This document shows, one piece after another, positions 1 through 8,854 of a DNA stretch of 19,447 nucleotides. The translations under genes and the position numbers were made by a program. The stretch is from UBA6544 sp049601975. Its GTDB lineage: Bacteria > Pseudomonadota > Alphaproteobacteria > UBA8366. Within the stretch, counting starts at the first letter, position 1. Every line of letters starts with the position of its first letter. The notes beneath the pieces are model-generated. The model was not told the DNA's origin. It did no database searches and was given only the letters and a program-made list of their open reading frames with translations. The DNA is taken from positions 1 to 19,447 of the forward strand of contig JBMYRC010000072.1 in NCBI GenBank assembly GCA_049601975.1, written 5' to 3'.

Positions 1-902
1 TAGGTTTCCGCCAAACCGTCTCGCAAGGCGACCTTCGGGCGCCAATCGAGCGATTGCAGCCGTCCCACATCGAGCATTTTGCGCGGCGTGCCGTCCGGTT
101 TTGAGGTGTCAAAATTGAGCTCTCCCCGAAATCCGACCACATCGCAGATCAAAGTGACCAATTCGCGGATCGTCACATCGTCGCCAACTCCAACATTGAT
201 TGTCTCGGCCTCGCTATAGCGGTCCATCAAGAACACAGCCGCCTCCGCCAAGTCGTCAACATGCAGGAACTCGCGACGCGGTAATCCGGTGCCCCAAACA
301 CTCATCGACGCCGCGTTTGAAACCTTTGCCTCATGCGCCTTCCGCATCAAAGCGGGGATGACGTGACTACTTTCGAGGTCAAAATTGTCGCCGGGCCCAT
401 ACAGATTGGTCGGCATTAGAGAGATCGCATCGAACCCGTATTGCCGGCGATAATTCTCGCATAGCTTCAGACCGGCAATCTTGGCGATAGCGTAAGGCTC
501 GTTTGTCGGCTCCAATTCACCGGTCAGCAGTGCGGTCTCTTGAATTGGTTGCGCCACCAAACGCGGATAAATACAGGACGATCCGAGGAAGAGCAGTTTC
601 GCGGCGCCATTGCGCCACGCTGCATCAACGACATTCACTGCGATCATTATGTTCTCGTATATGAACTCTGCCCGCAACGTGTCGTTCGCGTGAATGCCGC
701 CAACTTTCGCCGCTGCCAGAAACACATATTCGGGCCGCTCTTTGGCAAAGAACGCTTCAACTTCCGCTTGCCGGGTTAGGTTAACGTCCGACCTTGAGCG
801 CTCGATCAGACAGGTATGACCCGCCGCGCGCAGGACACGCGTGATAGCGCCACCGACCAGACCGTTATGCCCGGCAACGAAAATACGCGAATCAGCTTTC
901 AT
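1..902 (-). CDS. fcl: GDP-L-fucose synthase, C-terminus cut by window edge
   Basis: NADPH-dependent epimerase/reductase that converts GDP-4-keto-6-deoxymannose to GDP-L-fucose in the cytoplasm; it follows Gmd in the pathway. About 300 residues are in the window; the family is usually 310-320, so only the last few are missing. Visible motifs: Rossmann glycine motif GHNGLVG (11-17), GSSCIYP (107-113), NEPYAIAKIAG with the YxxxK pair Tyr137/Lys141, MPTNLYGP (163-170) and His180. By alignment with the E. coli enzyme, Ser108, Cys110, Tyr137, Lys141 and His180 are the active-site residues, all present. The ATG lies one base after the gmd stop (TGA-G-ATG), so translation is probably coupled; a GGAGGG lies about 18 nt upstream inside gmd. 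Identity is very secure. Confidence 0.95.
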   Translation of the reverse strand, partial: MKADSRIFVAGHNGLVGGAITRVLRAAGHTCLIERSRSDVNLTRQAEVEAFFAKERPEYVFLAAAKVGGIHANDTLRAEFIYENIMIAVNVVDAAWRNGAAKLLFLGSSCIYPRLVAQPIQETALLTGELEPTNEPYAIAKIAGLKLCENYRRQYGFDAISLMPTNLYGPGDNFDLESSHVIPALMRKAHEAKVSNAASMSVWGTGLPRREFLHVDDLAEAAVFLMDRYSEAETINVGVGDDVTIRELVTLICDVVGFRGELNFDTSKPDGTPRKMLDVGRLQSLDWRPKVALRDGLAET

Positions 903-903
903 C

Positions 904-1959
904 TCAGCCAACGGCGATACCCTCCAGTGAAATATCATGCCCCGCATCGAGCAACGTCCGCTCGCGTCGGGCTAACTCCATATCGTGCTCGACCATCATC
1001 CCAACCAACTCGTCAAAACCAACTTTCGGCGACCAACCTAAATTTTCTTTCGCACGCGATGGATCTCCCAAGAGTAAATCAACCTCGGTTGGCCGGAAAT
1101 AACGCTTATCGATACTAACGTATTGTTCCCAATCAAGATCGGCTTTATCGAATGCGACCGTCAAGAACTCGCGCACGGAATAAGTCTCACCGGTGGCAAC
1201 AACGAAATCTCCCGGTGTCTCCTGCTGCAACATCAGCCACATGGCTTCGACATAATCACCGGCAAAACCCCAATCGCGCTTGGCGTCAAGGTTCCCGAGA
1301 TAAAGACGCTCCTGTAATCCGTGCCGGATGCGCCCTAGCGCACGGGTTATTTTACGGGTGACAAACGTCTCCCCACGGCGCGGGCTCTCGTGATTAAACA
1401 GGATGCCGTTGGCCACGAACATATCGTAGGCTTCGCGATAATTCGCCGAATACCAGAACCCGGCGACCTTAGCGACCGCGTAAGGACTGCGTGGCGCAAA
1501 GGGTGTGTCCTCGTTTTGGGGGGCCGCGCCGGCGCCGTACATTTCGGAGGAACCTGCTTGATAGAACCGGACCGGATCCTCCGCCATGGCAATATATTCC
1601 CGGGTCGCTTCCAGCAGCCGAAGTGTACCCGTCGCCACGATATCGGCGGTGTATTCGGGCTGATCGAAGGAAACCCGTACATGACTTTGCGCCGCAAGAT
1701 TATAAATCTCATGCGGTCGCACTTTCGCCAAAATATGGCGCAAACCCGACGCGTCCGACAAATCACCATAGTGCAGAAACAAGTGAGTGTCCGGATGATG
1801 GGGGTCACTATAAAGATGATCGAGACGAGCGGTGTTGAAGGTGCTCGCACGGCGAATTATCCCGTGCACTTCGTAGCCTTTCGCCAATAAAAGCTCCGCC
1901 AGATACGAGCCATCTTGACCCGTAATACCCGTAATTAATGCGCGTTTTTTCGAACTCAT
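904..1959 (-). CDS. gmd: GDP-mannose 4,6-dehydratase
   Basis: Short-chain dehydrogenase/reductase that dehydrates GDP-D-mannose to GDP-4-keto-6-deoxy-D-mannose, the first step to GDP-L-fucose or GDP-D-rhamnose. From the chosen start it is 351 residues, normal for the family. Visible: nucleotide-binding GITGQDGS (11-18), NLAAQSHV (88-95), SSEMYG (137-142) with catalytic Ser137 and Glu139, SPYAVAKVAG with Tyr160/Lys164, and NHESPRRGETFVTRK (189-203). The frame is open 15 codons further upstream, but the ATG at 1957-1959 is preceded by GGAAGG and begins just before the conserved Rossmann strand, so it is preferred. It is followed one base later by fcl, giving a two-gene GDP-fucose cassette for cell-surface polysaccharide. 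Confidence 0.96.
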   Translation of the reverse strand: MSSKKRALITGITGQDGSYLAELLLAKGYEVHGIIRRASTFNTARLDHLYSDPHHPDTHLFLHYGDLSDASGLRHILAKVRPHEIYNLAAQSHVRVSFDQPEYTADIVATGTLRLLEATREYIAMAEDPVRFYQAGSSEMYGAGAAPQNEDTPFAPRSPYAVAKVAGFWYSANYREAYDMFVANGILFNHESPRRGETFVTRKITRALGRIRHGLQERLYLGNLDAKRDWGFAGDYVEAMWLMLQQETPGDFVVATGETYSVREFLTVAFDKADLDWEQYVSIDKRYFRPTEVDLLLGDPSRAKENLGWSPKVGFDELVGMMVEHDMELARRERTLLDAGHDISLEGIAVG

Positions 1960-2051
1960 ACGCCTTCCGCACTTCCCATTTCGTTTAGACCGCGGACCAT
2001 ACAACCAGTCCCCGGCGCATCACCTGATTGGTTGACGCATTCAACAAGCCG

Positions 2052-3023
2052 CTACTCCCGATCGATGGCCGTTGCCTCTGGAGCACTTTCCATATCCGTA
2101 ACCCGCCGATCAGAATTCGCCAACCATAACACGCCACCAGCGAGGCCGATCAGTATCATGATGACACCGTAGACCAATGATAAACCAAGCGAGCCGGCTT
2201 CCGGCGCACCGACCAGCGACATTGCCGATATCATAATGCTTTCGCGGACGCCCCACCCAGCAATCGAAATGGGCGCGGCAGACAGCAACATCACGCCCGG
2301 CACGAGAATCAGACAGTCGATGAAGGAAACATTCAATTGCAAATCTAGCGTCAGAAGAAAGATCGCCGACACCATCATAATATGCCCAATGAACGAAAGC
2401 CCGAAAACTTCGACTGCGGCCGCACCATTACGAAACAACGCGGTGAGACCGTTCGACAATCCGACCAACCCCCGCGTCGCACTCCAGCGCATCAAGCCAC
2501 CCGGCATGCGGCCACATAAAAAAAGAACCAGGACTCCGCCAACACCCGCCACAATTATAGCCGCAAATGCTAGGTGCGCGGACGTATCGTCGACCCGGTC
2601 ATAAAGCCAAGGTTGAGTGAGCGCCACAATACCGAGCAAGGCGAATAAGCCCGAAATACGATCCAACAAAACCCCGTTGACCCCACCCGCCACAGGCAGG
2701 CCTGCCTTGACGGCGCGGTACATTCTCACGCCGTCGCCACCAACGGTAGAGGGCAGCGCCTGATTGAAGAACAGACCTTCGAAGTAGAACCGCAACGCCA
2801 AGCGATAGGGCAGCGCTTGGCCGAATATACCCGTCACCACGACCCATCGTCGGGCCGCCAGGACATTCTGGCCGGCAAGCAGTGCAATTGCGCAAAGAAA
2901 ACTGAACATTGAGATTTCCGACAGACGATCGCCAACGGCCGAGAGGTCTTGATCGCGCAACACCAACCAAATCAAACCAGAAGTGACGGCCGCCTTAAGC
3001 GCAAATGCCAAAAATTTCTTCAC
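2052..3023 (-). CDS. Flippase-like / lysylphosphatidylglycerol synthase TM-domain membrane protein
   Basis: Polytopic inner-membrane protein of 323 residues resembling the LPG_synthase_TM (YbhN/AglD-like, formerly UPF0104) family. Seen directly: about eight hydrophobic segments, a charged loop with ARRW after the second, and the family signature FYFEGLFFNQALPSTVGGDGVR (about 79-100), then a segment starting GVNGVLLDRISG. A later GWGVRESIM motif is also typical. Members are associated with transfer or flipping of lipid-linked or aminoacylated lipids, and many sit in polysaccharide or glycolipid loci. It lies about 90 bp upstream of gmd in the same direction, which fits a role in surface-glycan assembly, but substrate and direction cannot be read from the sequence. 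The start at 3023 has an AGGTG immediately before ATG. Confidence 0.8.
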   Translation of the reverse strand: MKKFLAFALKAAVTSGLIWLVLRDQDLSAVGDRLSEISMFSFLCAIALLAGQNVLAARRWVVVTGIFGQALPYRLALRFYFEGLFFNQALPSTVGGDGVRMYRAVKAGLPVAGGVNGVLLDRISGLFALLGIVALTQPWLYDRVDDTSAHLAFAAIIVAGVGGVLVLFLCGRMPGGLMRWSATRGLVGLSNGLTALFRNGAAAVEVFGLSFIGHIMMVSAIFLLTLDLQLNVSFIDCLILVPGVMLLSAAPISIAGWGVRESIMISAMSLVGAPEAGSLGLSLVYGVIMILIGLAGGVLWLANSDRRVTDMESAPEATAIDRE

Positions 3024-3132
3024 CTAAAGATGCCGCCGTGACTGATGTGAGCGTGAATCTTGCCGGGTCTTACTAGTTTGCCCCTAATCTGGCAACAAAA
3101 TCAGATGCCCAGTATGGCATGCAGTTTGCGGT

Positions 3133-3327
3133 CTATACGACAATATCGAGCAATTTTTCGGGATTCTGGCGGTCGGTCGCGGCATTAGTGGCTTGCACCT
3201 GCTTCACCGCGTCATAAGTGAGATTCACCGTCGCGCTCTCGTTCTGAAGTTGCAGCTTCAGAGCAAGTAAAGAGCTGTCCAAACCAGGTGCTGCGACATT
3301 TACGGCGGCAAGAGAATCTATCGCCAT
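3133..3327 (-). CDS. Small 64-residue protein, weakly like putative motility protein YjfB
   Basis: Not firmly recognised. It encodes 64 residues: an N-terminal part rich in Ala, Ser and Leu, a central helical stretch LLALKLQLQNESATVNLTYDAV, and a C-terminus ending LLDIVV. The layout (short N-terminus, an amphipathic helix rich in Gln/Asn, hydrophobic tail) recalls the small YjfB-type putative motility proteins, but similarity is only in general style. A GAAGGG lies about 11 nt before the ATG. It sits between the flippase-like gene and the cyclophilin gene on the same strand, with spacers of about 110 and 89 bp that show no other gene. It may be a real small gene; confidence is moderate. Confidence 0.5.
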   Translation of the reverse strand: MAIDSLAAVNVAAPGLDSSLLALKLQLQNESATVNLTYDAVKQVQATNAATDRQNPEKLLDIVV

Positions 3328-3416
3328 AGCGGTTATGCCCTTCGAGAGCGCAAATTCACCATATCATCCTATCACATTCGCCGCGTTTCGGCAAAACCGG
3401 TGCGAAGCGCTCCGGC

Positions 3417-3971
3417 TTATTTCACATCGGCGGCGACTTTCATGCTGACGACTTTATCCGGTCCATCGACGCTTCCGGTCCGCGGATGTCCCGGCTTAAT
3501 ATTATCGACATACTCCATGCCGGATGTCACCTGACCCCAAATCGTATACTGATCGTCGAGCCAGGGGGCGTCCTCGTAGACGATAAAAAATTGACTGTTT
3601 GCGCTGTTAGGACTGCGGGAGCGCGCCATGGAAACAGTGCCTCGGACATGATTTACGTCGCTAAATTCAGCGGCAAGATCAGGCATGTCGGAGCCGCCGG
3701 AGCCAGTTCCCGTCGGATCACCAGTCTGCGCCATGAAACCTGTGATGACCCGATGGAAAACGACGCCATCGTAAAATCCCGCACGGGACAGTTCTTTGAT
3801 CCGTGCCACATGGTTCGGCGCTAAGTCCGGCCGCAATTCAATCACGACCCGACCGTCCTTCAGTTCAAGATAAATAGTGTTTTCCAAATCGGCAGCATCC
3901 GCCGTTGTCGCTGTCATAATCCCTATTCCTAACACGGCTGCCAATGCCGCAATCGATTTCAACAAACACAT
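3417..3971 (-). CDS. Periplasmic cyclophilin-type peptidyl-prolyl cis-trans isomerase
   Basis: Folding catalyst that interconverts cis and trans Xaa-Pro bonds, exported to the periplasm. From the chosen start it is 184 residues. The N-terminus MCLLKSIAALAAVLGIGIMT followed by ATTADA-ADL is a clear Sec signal peptide with likely cleavage after ADA. The mature domain has the cyclophilin signatures VVFHRVITGFMAQTGDPTG (FHRV active-site Arg; GFMAQTGD) and NSANSQFFI, plus a Trp near the C-terminal GQV segment. The frame stays open 22 codons upstream into the end of the aldolase gene; ATG 3969-3971 is chosen because GGAAGGG lies about 7 nt before it and the signal peptide begins there. It follows the aldolase/dehydrogenase gene after 34 bp and may be cotranscribed. 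PpiA-like by architecture. Confidence 0.93.
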   Translation of the reverse strand: MCLLKSIAALAAVLGIGIMTATTADAADLENTIYLELKDGRVVIELRPDLAPNHVARIKELSRAGFYDGVVFHRVITGFMAQTGDPTGTGSGGSDMPDLAAEFSDVNHVRGTVSMARSRSPNSANSQFFIVYEDAPWLDDQYTIWGQVTSGMEYVDNIKPGHPRTGSVDGPDKVVSMKVAADVK

Positions 3972-4005
3972 TATTTTCCCTTCCGTATTAATGGCACTGG
4001 CGGCT

Positions 4006-6057
4006 CTAGCGCAACGCCGCCGCGATATTCCCGCCATCGACGGTGATAATCGCGCCCGTACTTTTCTCAGCTAACGCTAAGTTCACAAAGGCCTGTGCTA
4101 CATCTTCCGCCGTGACCTCCCGATTCAACAGGTTACCGCGCATATATGCCGCTTCGCTGACGCCGCGCACTTTGGCCCGGCTCTTGACCATGGAGTCGGT
4201 TAGAAGTCCGCTTTTGATCCGGTCCGCGTTGACCGCGTTGGAGCGAATACCGTCGCCACCGAATTCGACGGCGTATTGGCGCATCAACGCCATCGTCGCC
4301 GCCTTCGGCAAACCATAGGGTCCGAAATTCGGTCCCGGATTGACCGCTTGCTTCGACGTGTTGAACAGGAGAACACCGCCCGTACCTTGCTGGCGCATAA
4401 CCTGCACAGCGCGTTTGGCAACATTCTGATGAGCAAAGAAATTTAGCTCAAAACTCTCGCGCAACACCTTATCGTCAACCTCGTCCATACTTCCCTGCCA
4501 AGCCGCACCCGCATTGGAGACTAGGATATCGACGCCACCAAAAGCTTCGGTCACTTGCCGGAAAGCCGCGTCGACGGATTTGAGATCGGTAACATCCGCC
4601 GTCACCGCGAGCCCACCAACAGCCGCAGCCGCCGCGGAGACGGCATTTGCATCCCGGTCCAGTAGGGCCACATCGGCGCCTTGCGCCTTAAATGCTGACG
4701 CGATTGCCCGGCCGATCGTCCCGCCCGCTCCGGTGACCACGGCCACCTGCCGAGCCAAAGGTTTTTCCGTGCCTTTACTCAGCTTCGCTTGTTCCAGCGA
4801 CCAATATTCGATTTCAAATTGATCGTATTTCGAAATGCTCTTGAATTGGCCGACGGCCTCCGCATTGGTCGTCACGTCGACCGTCGTCTCCGCCAGGTCA
4901 GCGGCGACATGAGCGGATTTCGCATCGCTCCCAACACCAAACAAGCCGACGCCCGGCACCAGAATGACACGCGGCGAATCGTCCAGCCGAATTTTGTTAA
5001 CCGGCGACTTCGCATTGTTAATTTCAAAATACGCCCGATAACGCGCACGAAACTCCGCCATTGCCGCCGCCGCGCCTATAGCAAAACCGGTGGGGTCGCT
5101 CGCGGTCGGTGCCGGCACGATCAGCGGCACGGGCTTAATCCGGATAGAGTGATCCGGTGTTACGTTTCCATCTTGACTGAACCGCTCCAACTCGCGTGCG
5201 GAGACATATTTCTTGATCTTTGTATCAGCGCGAAACGTCATCACGAAACGTTTATCAACGTCGCCGCCCTCATCGTGCAAAGCGCATAATCCGCGCAAGA
5301 TGGGTGCGATTTCCGACGCTTTCATCAATTTCTTCGGAAGGCGGACTTGAGCCAGCGGCTTCCGCTTCGATTTAGCGATTTCTTTCTCGGCCATGCTCAC
5401 CAGACGGATCATGCGCGTATAGGCTTCTTTCGCACTCGCGCCAAAACTGAAGACGCCGTGCTTCAACAAAATGAGACCTTCGCAATCTGGTTGTTGCGCT
5501 TGCACTTCCTGCGCCTTCTTGGCGAGGGCGAAACCCGGCATGATATAGGGGACAAGCGCTGCCCGGTCACCGTATAAATCGCGACAAATTTCAGCGCCGT
5601 TGGGCTGGTCGGTAAGCGCCAATATTGCGTTCGAATGGGTATGATCGATAAATTTATGCGGTAGAAATGCGTGTAACAACGTTTCGACCGAAGGATTGGG
5701 TGAAGTCGAATCAAGCAGATTTCCGCGTTGTACGTTGACCATGTCCTCGTCGCTCAAGGCATCGAGCGAGACAAGCTCCTGCAGCGGGGCAAGCCGGACC
5801 GCGGGCAAGCCCGGCGGCTCTATATCGCCCATATCCCAACCACTGCCTTTGACACATAGGACATCAAGCGCACGGCCAGTAATATCGTTCATTTGCGTCT
5901 TTACCGAAGTATTGCCGCCGCCATGAATAACTAAACGCGGGTCACCGCCCAGCAACTGGGTCGTATAGACTCGAAGAGACAAGTCCTTGTTGACGCCTTG
6001 TTTCGCATAGCGCCGGACATAAGCGGCTGCTTCGGCGTCGGACCACAAACTTTTCAT
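4006..6057 (-). CDS. Bifunctional class II aldolase / short-chain dehydrogenase (rhamnulose-1-phosphate aldolase type)
   Basis: A 683-residue fusion of two enzymes, near the usual 680-700 for the family. The N-terminal half is a class II (zinc) aldolase/adducin domain with HGGGNTS (45-51), HTHSNA (139-144, zinc His139/His141), a further zinc-ligand candidate His200 in LKHGVFSFG, and a nearby Glu (about 125). The C-terminal half is a Rossmann SDR: TGAGGTIG (442-449), SNAGAAW (514-520), catalytic Ser568, Tyr581 and Lys585 in YGLPK. In the best-known relatives (RhaEW/YuxG type) the aldolase splits L-rhamnulose-1-phosphate into dihydroxyacetone phosphate and L-lactaldehyde, and the SDR oxidises the lactaldehyde. 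Fuculose-phosphate or another deoxy-ketose phosphate is possible, since no isomerase or kinase lies alongside to settle the substrate. Cytoplasmic; a GGTAGGG sits tightly against the ATG. Confidence 0.88.
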   Translation of the reverse strand: MKSLWSDAEAAAYVRRYAKQGVNKDLSLRVYTTQLLGGDPRLVIHGGGNTSVKTQMNDITGRALDVLCVKGSGWDMGDIEPPGLPAVRLAPLQELVSLDALSDEDMVNVQRGNLLDSTSPNPSVETLLHAFLPHKFIDHTHSNAILALTDQPNGAEICRDLYGDRAALVPYIMPGFALAKKAQEVQAQQPDCEGLILLKHGVFSFGASAKEAYTRMIRLVSMAEKEIAKSKRKPLAQVRLPKKLMKASEIAPILRGLCALHDEGGDVDKRFVMTFRADTKIKKYVSARELERFSQDGNVTPDHSIRIKPVPLIVPAPTASDPTGFAIGAAAAMAEFRARYRAYFEINNAKSPVNKIRLDDSPRVILVPGVGLFGVGSDAKSAHVAADLAETTVDVTTNAEAVGQFKSISKYDQFEIEYWSLEQAKLSKGTEKPLARQVAVVTGAGGTIGRAIASAFKAQGADVALLDRDANAVSAAAAAVGGLAVTADVTDLKSVDAAFRQVTEAFGGVDILVSNAGAAWQGSMDEVDDKVLRESFELNFFAHQNVAKRAVQVMRQQGTGGVLLFNTSKQAVNPGPNFGPYGLPKAATMALMRQYAVEFGGDGIRSNAVNADRIKSGLLTDSMVKSRAKVRGVSEAAYMRGNLLNREVTAEDVAQAFVNLALAEKSTGAIITVDGGNIAAALR

Positions 6058-6150
6058 CCCTACCGTCCCGTGAATTACCGTCGCCGATTGATATGATCAC
6101 GAACCGGGAATTGCCAACGCTTTATCTTCCGGTTGCGGTTGGTAAAGAAT

Positions 6151-7864
6151 TCAGACGGCCGAGGCTTCCATAGAAAAATCGTCAAATTTTGCATCAATTT
6201 TGCCGATCACCGACGATAGATCATCGATGATTAGAATATTCCGTGCGGATCCTTCCGTCGCTGCCCGGGCGTCATCGCCCAATGCCTTAAATTTCCATGC
6301 AATTTCCTCGATCTGGCTGACTTGTTCCGCCATCGATCAATCTGTGTTACCCGATGATGCAATCGCATGCCGTAAAATCTCTTACAGATCCGCCAATTTG
6401 TCTCCCGCTTGCGAACTGGAGCTACCCGCTCTCGTCATGAGTTCAGATAATTTCGACAGGTTGAGATTTAGTCCCTTCGAGACGTCCGATACATCGCGAA
6501 CGGATTGGTTAATACCCAGTGCATATTCAGCGGAATGAGAGGCGAGCGTTTTCACTTCGGTGGCCACGACAGCGAAACCCTTTCCATGTTCGCCCGCATG
6601 ATACGCTTCGATCGCGGCGTTCAGCGCCAACATATTTACCTGTCCTGATATATCCGCAACGCCGACCGCCATTTCATCGATCTCATCGAAGCCGTTACGA
6701 GACTCTTCCATCAGTTTTCTGATCTCTTCAACATAAGTCTTGCCACTACCTACGTCTCCAACCTTCCGACTTACCTCCACACGCATATCGCCCGCGCGGG
6801 CGAGCGCACCACTGATCGACTCGGATTCCCGATGGCTCTGGGCCGCAGTTTCCGATGTCTCGACTGTAATTTTGGCCCCCTCATCAGAAAGTAATGCCCG
6901 CTCCTTCGACGCCCCATTTACACGGTGAGCGTTCCCGCCAATGGTCGCGATCAGGCTCACGGCCCTTGCCATCGACTCGTCACCATTTTCTTCGGCGTTC
7001 AACCGCTTCTTCAAATCTTCCAAAGCAGCCAAATACTCACCGCTTATCTTCATATTAGCCGCCGAACCGTCGATAGACGCCCGAATGCCACCCGCCAAAG
7101 AAGACACTCGCGCCCCAATTTGGGAAAGTTTCTCAATCTGCTGACTGGCGCCGTCATGAATCGAAACTGCCGCGCCATGAGCTTGGTCAAACGCTGAGAG
7201 CATTTCACCCAAATGTGTTTCAATTTTCGTGCCTTGGGTTTCGGTCCGGTGCATGAATTGAGTTAAGTCGTCAGTCCGGTTTTCTATGCGAATTACATTT
7301 CCGGAAAGCGCACCGACGGATTAGCGTATGCGTTCGCCGCAGGACGAAGAACTTTCCGCCAAACCCTTAACTTCCTTAGCGACGACTTCAAATTCATGGC
7401 CGGACTCGCCCGAATGTGCCGCTTCAACAGTCGCATTCAAGGACAACAGGTTAGTTTGTTTGGAGATTTTCGAAACACCTACCGCCATCTCATTAATCTG
7501 GCCGAATATTTCGTCCAACCGTCTCACGATCGTGTTGATTTCCTCAATCAAAAGCAGGTCCGAATCCACGGCTTGCGCGACACGGAGCACTTGATCGATC
7601 GCATCACGGGTGCGAGACAACGCGTCCCGGCTAACTTCGGTCTGGTCACAGATACGCTCTGCTTCCTTCGATACACGGACTGCGTCGTTCGCCGCCACGT
7701 CCGCGAAGGCCGAACGTTCTTAAGAAACAGTATTCACCCCTTCCGCGTCGGCAAACATCTCTTTACCTCCCGCATGGGCGCGGTGGATCAATTACAAAAG
7801 TTCATCATATTTCGGCATTTTTGATTTCCAAAGCCTTCTGAAGAGTTTGGAATCGCAAATTCAT
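6151..7864 (-). pseudogene. Decayed soluble methyl-accepting chemotaxis protein with two signalling domains
   Basis: Read from the ATG at 7862-7864 (GGAAG seven bases upstream) to the TGA at 6151, this is a 571-codon chemoreceptor gene. One extra base near 7807 shifts the frame after the 19-residue start MNLRFQTLQKALEIKNAEI. Five in-frame stops follow in one unbroken frame: TAA at 7792, 7720, 7321 and 6382, and TGA at 6337. Sequence on both sides of each stop still reads as MCP protein (for example GERIR-stop-SVGALSGN). There are two signalling tips: QTNLLSLNATVEAAHSGESG (about 7369-7458 with flanks) and QVNMLALNAAIEAYHAGEHG (6553-6642). No membrane helix or sensor domain is visible, so the ancestor was probably cytoplasmic. 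Conserved tip residues are also altered (GRGF has become GHEF in the first copy). As it stands it cannot make a full receptor. Confidence 0.88.
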
Positions 7865-8149
7865 TGCGACGCTTCCATTAGATCGTATCACAGTGCGGAA
7901 CGAGATATGTCAGTCGCAATTTCGGTAGGGTCACTCACATCATTAAACGAAGAAAATTTAATATTCGTTACTCTGATGTTCCGTTCATTAGCAGTAGTAA
8001 TCGATGATTCGGAACACCGCCATACTCGTAGGCGCGCGGCTCCCATTGGCGTGCGGACACATTGCATTATGTCTGTCCCCTTGAGAAAAGGCCGTAGCCG
8101 GAGGATTTCTCGTTGTTCAATCCGTGTCCATAATAGGGAAGAAATTGCC
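7865..8149. other. Intergenic region between divergent genes
   Basis: A 285-bp spacer between the start of the decayed chemoreceptor gene (minus) and the racemase-superfamily gene (plus). It is AT-richer than its surroundings, especially around 7950-7990. Open reading continues through it in one plus frame, but the translation shows no recognisable protein and Arg/Ser/His-rich low-quality sequence. It should hold the promoter of the plus-strand gene; I could not pick a convincing -35/-10 pair. No hairpin strong enough to call a riboswitch or terminator was seen. Confidence 0.4.
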
Positions 8150-8854
8150 ATGACCCGACACTTCGGCGTCCTAATCCCATCGACCAATACGACAGTCGAA
8201 ATAGAATTCACTCGATTGTTGCCGGAATCATTGCAGTTTCACGTCGCCCGCTTGGGTAAAGGGGGCAATACGCCGTTTTCCCCCAGCCTGGACGCCGACG
8301 TCGCCTATCAAGCCAAAATGTTGGGAAATTCCAAGGTGGAGGTCGTTTGCTTAATACAGACGTCCGCAAGTTTGTTTGAGGAAGGCTATGACGCGCGTAT
8401 CAGGACAATGATCACTGAGGGTGCCGGTGTGCCCGCCACGACCTCCGCCGAAGCCATTGGCATGGCGGCAAATGCGCTTGGAACACAGAAAATTGCTCTC
8501 GTCTCTCCCTATTCGGAAGAAGTCATCGGCCGAGCCAAGCGTTATTACGATTCCCATAGCGGGCTTGAGGTAGTGGCCATGGAGGGGTTCGGCGCGACTG
8601 ACGCCTATGCCATCGGCGCTCTGGACGAAAGTCATGCACTCGCCGCTTTTGAGCAGATCGACAGCCCAGAAATTGAGGCGCTCGTCGTCCCCGGTGGAAA
8701 TTTTCCGACCATGCGGCACATCGCCGGATGGGAACAGCGTTTCGGCAAGCCAGTGATCACGACAAACCAGGTTGTGCTCTGGTCGGTCATGAAGTCGATG
8801 GGTGTGCGTGAACCAATCGAAGGTTTGGGCCGCTTACTATCGGAACTGCCCTAA
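8150..8854 (+). CDS. Asp/Glu racemase-superfamily protein (maleate isomerase/arylmalonate decarboxylase-like) without catalytic cysteines
   Basis: A 234-residue cytoplasmic protein with the fold pattern of maleate cis-trans isomerases and arylmalonate decarboxylases: FGVLIPSTNTTVEIEF at the N-terminus, ALGTQKIALVSPYSEEV (109-125), and GKPVITTNQVVLWSVMKSMG near the C-terminus. Family enzymes use one or two cysteines, usually in CTSxS and SCTN motifs. Here the first reads IQTSAS (Gln70 in place of Cys) and the second PGGN (Gly182 in place of Cys), so racemase/isomerase chemistry by the usual thiol mechanism is unlikely. The frame is open 101 codons upstream, but that part looks non-coding; ATG 8150-8152 is preceded by GGGAAG and starts the conserved domain. 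Substrate unknown; relatives occur in maleate/nicotinate and ectoine breakdown. Confidence 0.8.
   Translation: MTRHFGVLIPSTNTTVEIEFTRLLPESLQFHVARLGKGGNTPFSPSLDADVAYQAKMLGNSKVEVVCLIQTSASLFEEGYDARIRTMITEGAGVPATTSAEAIGMAANALGTQKIALVSPYSEEVIGRAKRYYDSHSGLEVVAMEGFGATDAYAIGALDESHALAAFEQIDSPEIEALVVPGGNFPTMRHIAGWEQRFGKPVITTNQVVLWSVMKSMGVREPIEGLGRLLSELP

Noticed and set aside
6337..6339. TGA inside the chemoreceptor gene as a possible selenocysteine codon
   Set aside because: The same frame carries four TAA stops and a frameshift, the position (GNTD-stop-SMAEQ) is not a redox site, and no suitable hairpin follows.
6151..7864. Stop-codon reassignment or readthrough to explain the chemoreceptor stops
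   Set aside because: TAA and TGA end the neighbouring intact genes normally, and the other genes have no internal TAA, so a changed code is not supported.
7847..8149. Long N-terminal extension of the racemase-superfamily protein
   Set aside because: The 101 extra codons lack family similarity, overlap the 5' end of the opposite-strand chemoreceptor gene, and a good ATG with GGGAAG starts the conserved domain at 8150.
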